Made by a program: the position numbers and the translations under genes
Notes under the pieces: generated by a model
What the model was told of the DNA's origin: nothing
The model's database searches: none
What the model saw: only the letters and a program-made list of their open reading frames with translations
Shown here: positions 51,669-59,852 of the stretch, in pieces
How positions within the stretch are numbered: position 1 is the stretch's first letter
Layout: every line of letters begins with the position of its first letter
Source: Bacteroides sp. GM023
GTDB taxonomy: Bacteria > Bacteroidota > Bacteroidia > Bacteroidales > Bacteroidaceae
Assembly (NCBI RefSeq): GCF_014750685.1
Contig: NZ_JAAXGE010000022.1
Span: forward strand, 1 to 64,000
Length of the DNA: 64,000 bases
Direction of reading: 5' to 3'

Positions 51669-52619
51669 ATGGATATATCAGTTGTAGTCCCATTATTCAA
51701 TGAAGAAGAGTCACTACCCGAACTCTACGCTTGGATAGAACGGGTAATGCAAGCCAACGGATTCTCATTTGAAGTGATTTTCGTTAACGACGGAAGCACT
51801 GACCACTCATGGGAAGTGATAGAAAAGCTCAAGACGCAATCAGAACACGTAAAAGGTATCAAATTCCGCCGCAACTACGGCAAATCTCCCGCACTCTATT
51901 GCGGATTCGCCGAAGCGCAGGGTGACGTAGTCATCACGATGGATGCGGATTTACAAGATAGCCCGGACGAAATACCGGAACTCTACCGGATGATAACCGA
52001 AGATGGCTACGACCTCGTATCCGGCTGGAAGCAAAAAAGATATGATCCATTATCGAAAACACTGCCAACCAAGTTATTCAATGCCACCGCACGCAAAGTT
52101 TCAGGTGTTAAAAACCTGCACGACTTTAATTGCGGACTGAAAGCATATCGCAAAGATGTAGTAAAACACATCGAAGTGTACGGTGAGATGCACCGTTATA
52201 TCCCATACCTGGCAAAGAACGCCGGATTCAAGAAAATCGGCGAAAAGATAGTTCATCACCAGGCACGCAAGTACGGTACTACCAAATTCGGTCTCAACCG
52301 TTTTGTCAACGGATACCTGGATCTGCTCTCCCTTTGGTTCCTTTCCAAATTCGGAATTAAGCCGATGCACTTCTTCGGACTGCTGGGTTCATTGATGTTT
52401 CTTGTCGGAATGATTTCTGTCATCATTGTAGGTGCCAGTAAATTATATGCTATGTACAACGGTCTGCCCTACCGATTGGTGACCGACTCTCCCTATTTTT
52501 ATTTGTCACTCACGGCTATGATTATAGGTACGCAATTATTCCTTGCCGGATTCCTTGGCGAATTGATCTCGCGCAACGCACCTGAACGGAATAACTATCA
52601 GATAGAAAAGAAAATTTGA
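51669..52619 (+). CDS. Family 2 glycosyltransferase (DPM/GtrB-like)
   Basis: 316-aa membrane glycosyltransferase. The GT-A domain (about 3-215) has VVVPLFNEEESLPEL, the DxD-type motif MDADLQDSPDEIPEL and a second acidic region. Two C-terminal membrane spans (about 235-258 and 275-297) follow. The family usually moves a sugar from a nucleotide donor to undecaprenyl or dolichyl phosphate on the inner face. The acceptor and sugar cannot be told from sequence. Confidence 0.92.
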   Translation: MDISVVVPLFNEEESLPELYAWIERVMQANGFSFEVIFVNDGSTDHSWEVIEKLKTQSEHVKGIKFRRNYGKSPALYCGFAEAQGDVVITMDADLQDSPDEIPELYRMITEDGYDLVSGWKQKRYDPLSKTLPTKLFNATARKVSGVKNLHDFNCGLKAYRKDVVKHIEVYGEMHRYIPYLAKNAGFKKIGEKIVHHQARKYGTTKFGLNRFVNGYLDLLSLWFLSKFGIKPMHFFGLLGSLMFLVGMISVIIVGASKLYAMYNGLPYRLVTDSPYFYLSLTAMIIGTQLFLAGFLGELISRNAPERNNYQIEKKI

Positions 52620-52639
52620 TTCACATTCAATAATTGACT

Positions 52640-53188
52640 ATGAAGAATTTAGTTCGTATCTTTCTCCTATTGATAATCGTTGGTACTGCCGTCAGCATCC
52701 ACAGTTCATGCTCGGACGAAAACGATTGTTCGTTGGCAGGACGTCCGATGATGTATTGCACATTCAAGACAATCAACCCTGACGATAAGACCAGGGCATT
52801 AAATGATACGCTTGACTCGTTGACAATTAAAGCATTGGGGACAGACTCAATCATTCTCAATAACGAGAAAAAAGTGCATAAGATAATGCTGCCATTACGC
52901 TACACAAGCGATTCTACCGTATTTATTTTCCAATATGACCCGGTACGTAAACCCAATGATGTAGATACCCTGTATATCATACAGCAGAACACTCCTTATT
53001 TCCAGTCAATGGAATGTGGATATATGATGAAACAAAATATCATCAGCACCAAGTTCGGAAACAGAGCCAATAGTTCGGAGAAAATAGACTCTATCTATTT
53101 TAGAAATAAAGAAGCCAATACTAATGAAATTGAGAATCTACAGATATTCTTTAAATATCGCGAACGTAACCTGGTTACGACTGACTAG
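52640..53188 (+). CDS. DUF6452-like lipoprotein
   Basis: 182-aa protein with a lipoprotein-type signal (IHSSC, Cys at about 21-23) followed by CSDENDCSLAGRPMMYCTF, a Cys-rich start typical of a Bacteroidetes family (DUF6452 as I recall). The ATG at 52640 is used instead of the TTG two codons earlier. Its last 65 bases overlap the start of the following gene in another frame, so the two are tightly coupled. Confidence 0.75.
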   Translation: MKNLVRIFLLLIIVGTAVSIHSSCSDENDCSLAGRPMMYCTFKTINPDDKTRALNDTLDSLTIKALGTDSIILNNEKKVHKIMLPLRYTSDSTVFIFQYDPVRKPNDVDTLYIIQQNTPYFQSMECGYMMKQNIISTKFGNRANSSEKIDSIYFRNKEANTNEIENLQIFFKYRERNLVTTD

Positions 53189-53921
53189 CCTGCTTCTGCT
53201 CTTTTGCATTGGACTCCCGTTGTTGGCTCAACAGCAACGCCCGACCCATACACCCAAAAGAGATCAGAAAAAGAATAAGGTTGTCGAAGTAGATACCATT
53301 CCTTTTTACAATGGTACATACATCGGTGTGGACTTATACGGCCCGGGAAGCAAACTTCTAGGTAGTGACTTCATGAGTTCTGAAGTCAGCATAGCGGTCA
53401 ACCTCAAAAACAAATTCATCCCTACCATAGAATTCGGTATGGGTGGAACAGACACCTGGAGCGAAACGGGTATCCATTATAAAAGCAAAGCTGCCCCATT
53501 CTTCCGAATCGGTGTGGACTACAACACCATGGCAAAGAAGAAAGAGAAGAACAGTTACTTATATGCAGGTCTTCGTTACGCATTCAGCTCCTTCAAATAT
53601 GATGTATCTACCATGCCGGCGGGTGACCCTATTTGGGGAGACGTAATAGGCAACCCCAGTTTGGAAGATGATTACTGGGGCGGAAGTGTACCTTTCAGCC
53701 ATTTGGGCATGAAAGGCTCAGTACAATGGTTGGAAATCGTCGTAGGCGTCAAAGTACGTATTTACAAGAATTTCAATATGGGGTGGTCAGTACGCATGAA
53801 ATACAAGACAAGTGCCTCTACCGGAGAATATGGCGACCCATGGTATGTGCCCGGCTACGGAAAATTTAAATCGAACAATATGGGAATCACCTATTCCCTC
53901 ATTTATAAATTGCCGCTTTAG
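53124..53921 (+). CDS. DUF6048-like outer-membrane beta-barrel protein
   Basis: 265-aa exported protein; a signal-like hydrophobic segment lies at about 18-35 (LTSLLLLFCIGLPLLAQ), preceded by a basic stretch. The rest alternates hydrophobic and polar residues with aromatic girdle residues and ends in a beta strand (YSLIYKLPL), as in 8-10-strand barrels. It matches the DUF6048 family. Its first 65 bases overlap the upstream lipoprotein gene, suggesting a paired outer-membrane complex. Confidence 0.78.
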   Translation: MKLRIYRYSLNIANVTWLRLTSLLLLFCIGLPLLAQQQRPTHTPKRDQKKNKVVEVDTIPFYNGTYIGVDLYGPGSKLLGSDFMSSEVSIAVNLKNKFIPTIEFGMGGTDTWSETGIHYKSKAAPFFRIGVDYNTMAKKKEKNSYLYAGLRYAFSSFKYDVSTMPAGDPIWGDVIGNPSLEDDYWGGSVPFSHLGMKGSVQWLEIVVGVKVRIYKNFNMGWSVRMKYKTSASTGEYGDPWYVPGYGKFKSNNMGITYSLIYKLPL

Positions 53922-53927
53922 AATATA

Positions 53928-54509
53928 ATGACAGGACTAGAGATTTGGTTGCTTGCAATAGGTTTGGCGATGGATTGTTTCGCTGTTTCGATTGCAAGTG
54001 GCATTATTTTGAAACGTACCCAATGGAAGCCCATGCTGGTCATGGCTTTTGCCTTCGGACTCTTTCAGGCCATCATGCCTTTTATCGGATGGATGTGCGC
54101 AAAAACATTCAGCCATCTCATAGAAAGCGTAGACCATTGGATTGCCTTTGCGATTCTTGCTTTCCTCGGCGGTCGAATGATTTGGGAGTCTTTCAAGGAA
54201 GAAGAATGTTGTCAGTTATTCAACCCGGCAAGCCTGAAAGTGGTATTCACGATGGCAGTAGCAACAAGTATCGACGCATTGGCTGTTGGCATCTCGTTTG
54301 CCTTTTTAGGAGTTCAGAACTATAGTGAAATCCTCTCCCCCATCCTTATCATAGGCCTTGTTTCATTTGTCATGTCAATGATCGGGCTTATCTTCGGTAT
54401 TCAGTGTGGCTGCGGACTTGCCCGGAAATTGAAAGCGGAGCTATGGGGAGGCATTATCCTGGTCATTATCGGAACAAAAATATTAATCGAACATCTGTTT
54501 TTCCAATAA
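53928..54509 (+). CDS. mntP: Manganese efflux pump MntP
   Basis: 193-aa six-span inner-membrane Mn2+ exporter. Family signatures are LAIGLAMDCFAVSIASGI near the N-terminus and ATSIDALAVGISFAFLG later, with the membrane Asp residues needed for metal transport. It is 6 bases after the barrel gene and 30 before apbE. In many bacteria mntP is controlled by the yybP-ykoY riboswitch; none is seen here. Confidence 0.94.
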   Translation: MTGLEIWLLAIGLAMDCFAVSIASGIILKRTQWKPMLVMAFAFGLFQAIMPFIGWMCAKTFSHLIESVDHWIAFAILAFLGGRMIWESFKEEECCQLFNPASLKVVFTMAVATSIDALAVGISFAFLGVQNYSEILSPILIIGLVSFVMSMIGLIFGIQCGCGLARKLKAELWGGIILVIIGTKILIEHLFFQ

Positions 54510-54539
54510 AACAAGTTTTCTCATCAAACAAAAGAGCGT

Positions 54540-55550
54540 ATGAAAACAAAGAAGAGTTTCCTTTGGCTGGCTTTCCTGATTTTAGCAAGTATTTGGATAA
54601 TAGCCAGACACAAACCGCAAGCAAACTATTACAATATCAAGGGACTTGTATTTGGTACTGTATACAGCATTACCTATCAATATAACGGCGACTTAAAACC
54701 CGAAATTGAAGCGGAGTTGCAACGCTTCGACTTGTCACTATCCCCTTTCAACGACAGTTCCGTTATCAGCCGGGTAAACCGCAACGAGGAAATAGTGACG
54801 GATACTTTTTTCCAAAAGTGCTTCAATCGCTCCATGACAATTTCCCGCGAAACGAAAGGAGCCTTTGATATCACGGTAGCTCCTCTTGCCAACGCCTGGG
54901 GATTCGGTTTTAAAAAGGGAGCTTTTCCTGATTCCCTGATGATAGACAGCTTACTGCAAATCACAGGATACAGCAAAGTGAAACTGGAGAATGGGAAAAT
55001 CATCAAGCAAGACCCACGCATCATGTTGAGTTGCAGTGCTGTAGCCAAAGGATATTCGGTAGACGTAGTAGCACAACTGCTCGACCGTAAAGGAGTGGAA
55101 AACTATATGGTAGATATAGGCGGAGAAGTGGTAGTGAAAGGCATCAATCGGAAAAACGACCGGTGGCGCATCGGAATCAACAAGCCGATTGACGACTCAC
55201 TCTCCGTGAAACAGGATATACAAACGGTACTTGAAGTTACCGATCTTGGCATGGCTACTTCCGGAAACTATCGTAACTTTTACTATAAAGACGGAAAGAA
55301 ATATGCGCATACCATTGACCCGAGAACCGGTTACCCGGTACAGCACAATATCTTATCCGCCACAGTGATAGCTGAAGATTGCATGACTGCGGACGCTTTG
55401 GCTACCGCATTCATGGTGATGGGACTGGAAGAAGCAGAAACCTTCTGCAAAGCGAATCCAAAGATTGACGCCTACTTTATCTATAGCGGAGAAGATGGAG
55501 AATTCAAGACTTACTACACGGAAGGTATGAAGAAATACATAACACAATAA
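54540..55550 (+). CDS. apbE: FAD:protein FMN transferase (ApbE)
   Basis: 336-aa flavin transferase that links FMN to Thr/Ser of flavoproteins such as NqrB, NqrC and RnfG. It is anchored by an N-terminal hydrophobic segment (about 7-22) and works outside the cytoplasmic membrane. Family motifs: YMVDIGGEVVVKG (FAD site), GMATSGNYRNFYYKDGKKYAHTIDPRTGYPV (metal/catalytic region) and MTADALATAFMVMG. It ends the 51088-55550 array. Confidence 0.93.
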   Translation: MKTKKSFLWLAFLILASIWIIARHKPQANYYNIKGLVFGTVYSITYQYNGDLKPEIEAELQRFDLSLSPFNDSSVISRVNRNEEIVTDTFFQKCFNRSMTISRETKGAFDITVAPLANAWGFGFKKGAFPDSLMIDSLLQITGYSKVKLENGKIIKQDPRIMLSCSAVAKGYSVDVVAQLLDRKGVENYMVDIGGEVVVKGINRKNDRWRIGINKPIDDSLSVKQDIQTVLEVTDLGMATSGNYRNFYYKDGKKYAHTIDPRTGYPVQHNILSATVIAEDCMTADALATAFMVMGLEEAETFCKANPKIDAYFIYSGEDGEFKTYYTEGMKKYITQ

Positions 55551-55719
55551 AGTTGATTTCCTGCTCATCACGTCCTTCACAGGATGATAAGTATCTGTTT
55601 AGCAGTTATTTTCGGTGAACAAAAAAGGATATTTTATCTTCTTCACGTCCTTCACGTCTTCACACGACTAGATCTTTCGTACGGCTCGCTCTTTCACACA
55701 ATCCACTCCTTCACTGAAT
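55551..55719. other. Intergenic stretch between apbE and HU-like gene
   Basis: No gene. A run of CTTCACGTC-like units (about 55638-55665) is a small degenerate direct repeat. No convincing terminator for either convergent gene was found. Confidence 0.4.
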
Positions 55720-56358
55720 CTACCGTGAAGGATGTGGCGCATCTCTTGATATCCCGTAATAGCCGGGTGCCGGCACATACATAGGTTGATTGCGCAAACC
55801 GATATTCACCAGTTTACCTTCTTCACGCAAACGCGCCAATTGAGTTTTAGCCGTGGTACGCGCCAAACCGCACACTTCCTGAAAATCACGGCGATTCATC
55901 ATCTGATGTTCGGCAAAATACTCTTTCAGCCGGATATCAATCTCCACATCTGAAATCTTCTCCGAATGACGGACATACTTGGACTGACTGGCGCGAACAC
56001 CTACTAAATGTCCTTTCAGATTAGCGTCAGGACGGAAGCGAACAGTTTTGAAAGCCACTTTATTGGTTTTATGCGGAGTGCTGTGGGTCACTTTCCCTGT
56101 AGCTGTCAGAGTGGGATAAAAATAACCTACCCCCTCAATATGCACTTCTTTTCCCTCACGCAACGACTCGCCGAGAATCTTCGACAAGTTATCAAGCACA
56201 TTCTTTACATCGCCCACTGTCAACGAACTGTAATCATGAATCCTGTAACAAAGAGTTTCCGTATCCACCTTACCGTTCATAAAGATACGCGGATGCAACG
56301 TAGCTTCTTCTTCCGAAGACGCGTTCGGATTTTCATACCAATCAAATACAATAGCCAT
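55720..56358 (-). CDS. HU/IHF-family-like DNA-binding protein with C-terminal wing domain (copy 2)
   Basis: 212-aa paralogue in layout of the 22084-22728 protein: HU-like domain (about 1-125, with GKEVHIEGVGYFYPTL and FRPDANLK) and a C-terminal winged-helix part (RRDFQEVCGLARTTAKTQLARLREEGKLVNIG). It is divergent from the VirE-type gene; the two starts frame four 22-bp-spaced palindromes (56396-56477), so the protein probably controls both promoters. Such HU-like genes accompany VirE genes at several Bacteroides loci. Confidence 0.82.
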   Translation of the reverse strand: MAIVFDWYENPNASSEEEATLHPRIFMNGKVDTETLCYRIHDYSSLTVGDVKNVLDNLSKILGESLREGKEVHIEGVGYFYPTLTATGKVTHSTPHKTNKVAFKTVRFRPDANLKGHLVGVRASQSKYVRHSEKISDVEIDIRLKEYFAEHQMMNRRDFQEVCGLARTTAKTQLARLREEGKLVNIGLRNQPMYVPAPGYYGISRDAPHPSR

Positions 56359-56395
56359 TACTTTTTATCAGTTTAAATATATAAATTTATTATAG

Positions 56396-56477
56396 GACAA
56401 CTCTAGTCGGCCGCATAGACAACATAAGTTGTCTGTTTAGTCAACAGTAGTCGACCAATAAGACAACTCTAGTTGTC
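56396..56477. repeat. Four palindromes at exactly 22-bp spacing
   Basis: GACAAC-N4-GTTGTC-type 16-bp palindromes start at 56396, 56418, 56440 and 56462. Sites 2 and 4 are perfect; sites 1 and 3 have one to three changes in one arm (GTCGGC, GTCGAC). The exact 22-bp period puts all sites on one DNA face. They lie in the leader of the HU-like gene and upstream of the VirE-type gene, so they look like an operator array. The flanking 56359-56665 holds no gene. Confidence 0.88.
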
Positions 56478-56665
56478 CTTTGCTAAGCAAGAGTTAAAGA
56501 TACGACAAAGTAACGACTTATCAGCGTAAAAAAGCTTGTTTTTCATTCCAGGGGAAAATAAACATTTTCTTCGTTAAATACTTGCAAACCCCATATTCCA
56601 TGTTATACCTTAGCAGCATCAACCGGTCGAAAAACAACATTTATTCATTTAAAAAGAAGAAAAAT

Positions 56666-57985
56666 ATGAAGACATTAGAATACAGTTCAAAACGTTTGGC
56701 AAAAAGGATACGAGTATTGATGAAAGAATCGTCAAATACCATCGTCTCACCAAAAGTCTCACTGAACACCCCTAAGAACGAACCTAAGAGCGAGCCGCAA
56801 ATACAAGAAGCACAAATGCAAGAAGCACATCAACAGCCCGTTCTCCTGACGCAACAAGTGATCGACTTTTTGAAAGCACGATACGACTTCCGCTACAACC
56901 TACTGACCGAAGAAACCGAATTCCGTCCATCCGGTCAACGGAATATCTCTTTCTGCCGCATAGACAAGCGGGAACTGAATACTTTCTGTCTGGAAGCCCA
57001 TAAAGAGGGCATCAACTGTTGGGACAAAGACCTTCAGAGGTACATCTATTCCACCCAAATAGAAAGTTACCACCCTTTCCGGCTCTATATGAACGAACTT
57101 CCCGACTGGGATGGCACGGAGCGATTGAACAGCCTTGCAAGGCGAGTATCGGATAATCCGCTATGGATTAAAAGTTTCCATACCTGGATGCTCGGACTTA
57201 CCGCTCAATGGATAGGAGTCAATCAGGGGCAAGCCAATAGCGTAGCCCCGATACTTATTAGCGAAGAACAGGGACGGCACAAATCTACTTTCTGCCGCAC
57301 GCTTATGCCACCACAGCTGGTTCGCTACTATTCGGACAACTTAAAATTAACTTCCCAAAGTAATCCCGAACGTCTTTTAGCCGAAATGGGATTATTAAAT
57401 ATGGATGAGTTTGACAAATTCGGAGCACAAAAGATGCCGTTACTAAAGAATCTGATGCAAATGCCCAGCCTTAATATTTGCAAAGCTTATCAAAGAAACT
57501 TCCGGTCGCTCCCCCGCATAGCATCGTTCATCGGCACAAGTAATCGTACCGACCTACTTTGCGACCCGACAGGCAGCCGCAGATTCTTTTGCATTGAAGC
57601 GGAACACGACATCGACTGCACCAACATAGAACATTCACAGATCTATGCTCAACTGAAAGCGGAACTTCTATCCGGAGCCCGATACTGGTTCAGCAAGGAG
57701 GAAGAACGGGCATTACAACATCATAATGCTGCTTATTATCGTGTCAATCCTATAGAAGATATTCTACGCCACACATATGTACCTGCCGCTTATGGTGAGA
57801 CAGATTGTTTATCACTCTCGGCTACTATCATCCATCAGGAATTGAAAAAGAAGTTTCCAACTGCTTTACGCAACTGTACTCCTATTCAACTAGCGCAAGT
57901 TCTGACAGCAACAGGAATTAGTCGGCAACATACAAGATTGGGGAATGTATATTTGGTGAAGAGGGTGAAGGGTTGTGAAGAGTGA
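56666..57985 (+). CDS. VirE/VapE-type P-loop protein
   Basis: 439-aa protein of the virulence-associated-E (VapE/VirE) superfamily, phage-type helicase-like ATPases. Central region: SEEQGRHKST (Walker A-like, GxxxxKS), LLNMDEFDKF (Walker B), FIGTSNRTDLLCDPTGSRRFFCIE (sensor/arginine region). The N-terminal part (1-130) is variable. The ATG at 56666 is chosen because it gives the usual length and follows an AAAAAGAAGAAAAAT purine-rich stretch; the upstream 28 in-frame residues look non-coding. Such genes occur in mobile islands and satellite phages; the role here is unknown. Confidence 0.85.
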   Translation: MKTLEYSSKRLAKRIRVLMKESSNTIVSPKVSLNTPKNEPKSEPQIQEAQMQEAHQQPVLLTQQVIDFLKARYDFRYNLLTEETEFRPSGQRNISFCRIDKRELNTFCLEAHKEGINCWDKDLQRYIYSTQIESYHPFRLYMNELPDWDGTERLNSLARRVSDNPLWIKSFHTWMLGLTAQWIGVNQGQANSVAPILISEEQGRHKSTFCRTLMPPQLVRYYSDNLKLTSQSNPERLLAEMGLLNMDEFDKFGAQKMPLLKNLMQMPSLNICKAYQRNFRSLPRIASFIGTSNRTDLLCDPTGSRRFFCIEAEHDIDCTNIEHSQIYAQLKAELLSGARYWFSKEEERALQHHNAAYYRVNPIEDILRHTYVPAAYGETDCLSLSATIIHQELKKKFPTALRNCTPIQLAQVLTATGISRQHTRLGNVYLVKRVKGCEE

Positions 57986-58109
57986 AAATTCACCTATTCA
58001 TTCACAGAAAGTATCTATAAACAAGCAACTTAGTATTATGTGAAAGAAGTGAATGAAAAAATATATCAATAAAGCAGAACTATCGAAAAAAGAAAAAGCC
58101 TAAAAAAGA

Positions 58110-58141
58110 TTTGTCCTGCTAACTGAAAAGCTCTACTTTTG
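58110..58141 (+). promoter_or_regulatory. Promoter of RNA copy 2
   Basis: TTTG (58110-58113), a 20-base spacer and TACTTTTG (58134-58141), a full Bacteroides -33/-7 pair with no ORF close downstream. This points to a free RNA starting near 58148. Confidence 0.75.
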
Positions 58142-58147
58142 CAAAGT

Positions 58148-58436
58148 TCTAATCGGTTATTTGAGATAATACCGCAGAACATACATATCGAAAGACGTTT
58201 TCATGCGTTAATCTTCGACCTTTTGAATCTCGCAAATCCAAAATCCAGAGAAGATAAAGCAACAAAGGCGTCTACGTGGTATGATTATATCACTTTGTAC
58301 TTACTGATGAACAATTGGTAAGTGAGAGTGTATATCATACAGGCGTGGGCTAACTGATGTTGTTTATCCTCTGGAAAAGGCAATGCGAGAGCCTAAAAGG
58401 TGGGATAAGCAGATACAGATTCCCCACGCCTTCTTA
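58148..58436 (+). ncRNA. Structured ~290-nt RNA (copy 2)
   Basis: Paralogue of the RNA at 21219-21535. It has a 5' hairpin, then AGACG (58193-58197) pairing with CGTCT (58269-58273), GTATGAT (58279-58285) with ATCATAC (58334-58340) enclosing an ACTTAC/GTAAGT hairpin, and a 3' domain closed by GGCGTGGG (58342-58349) and CCCACGCC (to 58430), which also acts as the terminator. The domain-III block GGCAATGCGA...GCCT and CAGATACAGATTCCC are shared with copy 1. A small HTH gene starts about 70 bases after its end. Confidence 0.75.
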
Positions 58437-58503
58437 TATGTATATACTTGAAAGAACACACATCGCTGAATATGGGGATTTATCAGCAAAACGCAACACT
58501 CTT

Positions 58504-58719
58504 ATGATTCACATAGGCGAGCAAATCAAGCAAAAAATGAAAGAACGTCAAAGAACAGTAGTTTGGCTAGCCAAGCAACTATCATGCAGCAGAACGAATA
58601 TATACAAAATATTTGAAAAGTATTCGGTGGATACAGACACACTCACTAAAATTTCCACCATCCTGGAATTCGATTTCTTTTCACTTTACTCAGACTACAT
58701 AAAAATGAACAAAGATTAA
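58504..58719 (+). CDS. Small HTH protein (tandem copy A)
   Basis: 71-aa protein made of one Cro/XRE-like helix-turn-helix: KERQRTVVWLAKQLSCSRTNIYKIFEKYSVDTDTLTKISTILEFDFFSLYSD. It is about 80% identical to the gene at 58933. The ATG at 58504 is preferred because the second copy starts at the same residue and the longer frame runs back through the RNA. A perfect 40-bp palindrome follows (58761-58800). It is probably a repressor of its own locus or of a neighbour. Confidence 0.82.
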   Translation: MIHIGEQIKQKMKERQRTVVWLAKQLSCSRTNIYKIFEKYSVDTDTLTKISTILEFDFFSLYSDYIKMNKD

Positions 58720-58760
58720 GAATAATCAGCCGTTACCCATTTATTAAACAAAACTGCATA

Positions 58761-58800
58761 ATGTCCCTGATTGGTTTACATGTAAACCAATCAGGGACAT
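58761..58800. repeat. Perfect 40-bp palindrome
   Basis: Twenty bases starting ATGTCCCTGATTGG are exactly mirrored, centre at TTTACA|TGTAAA. It has no loop, lies just after HTH copy A, and is too symmetrical for chance. It could be a cruciform, an operator for the HTH dimer, or a strong terminator. A degenerate copy lies at 59165-59204. Confidence 0.9.
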
Positions 58801-58932
58801 TTATCTACAATATATGTATACAAGTTTGACTAAGTTTGCACTCTCAAGCAATAACATAATGATGATTACACAAAATTATAAGTTAACACACACCACCAAA
58901 TACAGAACTCTACCAGTAAATTCAACACGCTT

Positions 58933-59151
58933 ATGATTCATATTGGAAAACAAATCAGACAGAAAATGGAAGAACGGCAAAAAACAGTAGTTTGGCTAGC
59001 CAAACATCTATCATGTAGCAGAACTAATATCTATAAAATTTTCGAAAAGCACTCTGTGGATACTGATATACTTGCAAGAATATCCGCAATCCTGGAGTTT
59101 GATTTCTTTTCACTCTATTCTGAAGACATGAAAGGAAATAAAAAAGATTAG
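58933..59151 (+). CDS. Small HTH protein (tandem copy B)
   Basis: 72-aa paralogue of copy A (about 80% identity, same helix-turn-helix KTVVWLAKHLSCSRTNIYKIFEKHS). The upstream bases AACACGCTTATG match those before copy A, so gene and flanks were duplicated together. Differences are mainly at surface positions and the C-terminal tail. The palindrome at 59165-59204 follows it. Confidence 0.85.
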   Translation: MIHIGKQIRQKMEERQKTVVWLAKHLSCSRTNIYKIFEKHSVDTDILARISAILEFDFFSLYSEDMKGNKKD

Positions 59152-59164
59152 TTTCATCTTAGCT

Positions 59165-59204
59165 ATGTCCCTAATCAGTTTACATGTAAACCAATCAGAG
59201 ACAC
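59165..59204. repeat. Imperfect copy of the 40-bp palindrome
   Basis: Same centre (TTTACATGTAAA) and arms as 58761-58800 with about five mismatches between the arms. It stands in the same position relative to HTH copy B. It confirms that the unit [HTH gene + palindrome] is a tandem duplication. Confidence 0.8.
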
Positions 59205-59234
59205 CCTTTTCAGCATACTAATTACAAAACCATC

Positions 59235-59242
59235 TATATTTG
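59235..59242 (+). promoter_or_regulatory. -7 box (TATATTTG), likely start of RiPP operon
   Basis: TAnnTTTG match about 98 bases before the first small gene of the operon. No strong -33 box was identified. Confidence 0.5.
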
Positions 59243-59339
59243 CGAGTAAGGAAAGAGACACTATCTTACCAAAGACAAAACCGGCAGTATCCGAAAAGCC
59301 AAAATAGAGTAGGAATCATATTTAATATACTATAACACT

Positions 59340-59564
59340 ATGGGATTCTGGAATATCTTTTTTAGCGGACAAAAGTGTGAAAATTGTGGCAGCTACAACA
59401 CTGAAAGAATCAATTTTCAAGATTTATCAAACGCAGAACAAAATGAATATTGGAGAGTTGTAGGCAACGTACGTCCGAGAGAAGTATATCGTTGCGAAGA
59501 GTGCGGACAACTTACCATCATATGTGGAGATGGCCGTAAATATTGGACTCAACCCAGAAATTAA
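59340..59564 (+). CDS. Small zinc-ribbon protein
   Basis: 74-aa protein with two Cys pairs (KCENCGSYN at 13-16 and RCEECGQLT at ~52-55), a zinc-ribbon layout. The N-terminus MGFWNIFFS is hydrophobic but too short to be a membrane span. No family is recognised. It lies 16 bases before the small membrane gene and upstream of the radical SAM gene, so it may be part of the peptide-maturation operon. Confidence 0.65.
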   Translation: MGFWNIFFSGQKCENCGSYNTERINFQDLSNAEQNEYWRVVGNVRPREVYRCEECGQLTIICGDGRKYWTQPRN

Positions 59565-59579
59565 CCAAACACATCAGCC

Positions 59580-59801
59580 ATGATTATCGCATTAGAAATT
59601 ATCGGAGGACTGCTAGCTTTATTCCTCGTTGCACAAATACTGGGACGATTGGCTCGTTTTGTATGGATACCTATTTTGACTACTATTATTGTTGGCTTAA
59701 TAGTCGGCTATAGCAATCATTCACTTTGGGGAGGAATAGGAGCCGGAGTAGTAGTTCTTATCATATTTGGTATATCAACAGCTATAGTTGGAGGAGATTA
59801 A
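59580..59801 (+). CDS. Small membrane protein
   Basis: 73-aa very hydrophobic protein with two membrane segments (about 2-22 and 30-68, possibly split into two). No family is recognised. Between the zinc-ribbon gene and the radical SAM enzyme, it could serve in export or immunity for the modified peptide, but nothing in the sequence proves this. Confidence 0.6.
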   Translation: MIIALEIIGGLLALFLVAQILGRLARFVWIPILTTIIVGLIVGYSNHSLWGGIGAGVVVLIIFGISTAIVGGD

Positions 59802-59852
59802 ACACAAAATGCTCACTAAACAAAACACTCATTGAATAAACTATAAAGAAAG

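Noticed and set aside
58357..58503. N-terminal extension of HTH copy A
   Set aside because: The paralogue starts at the residue of 58504 and the extension would lie within the conserved 3' part of RNA copy 2.
58755..59210. CRISPR-like array at the palindromes
   Set aside because: Only two copies, separated by a whole gene, with no spacers of constant size and no cas gene.
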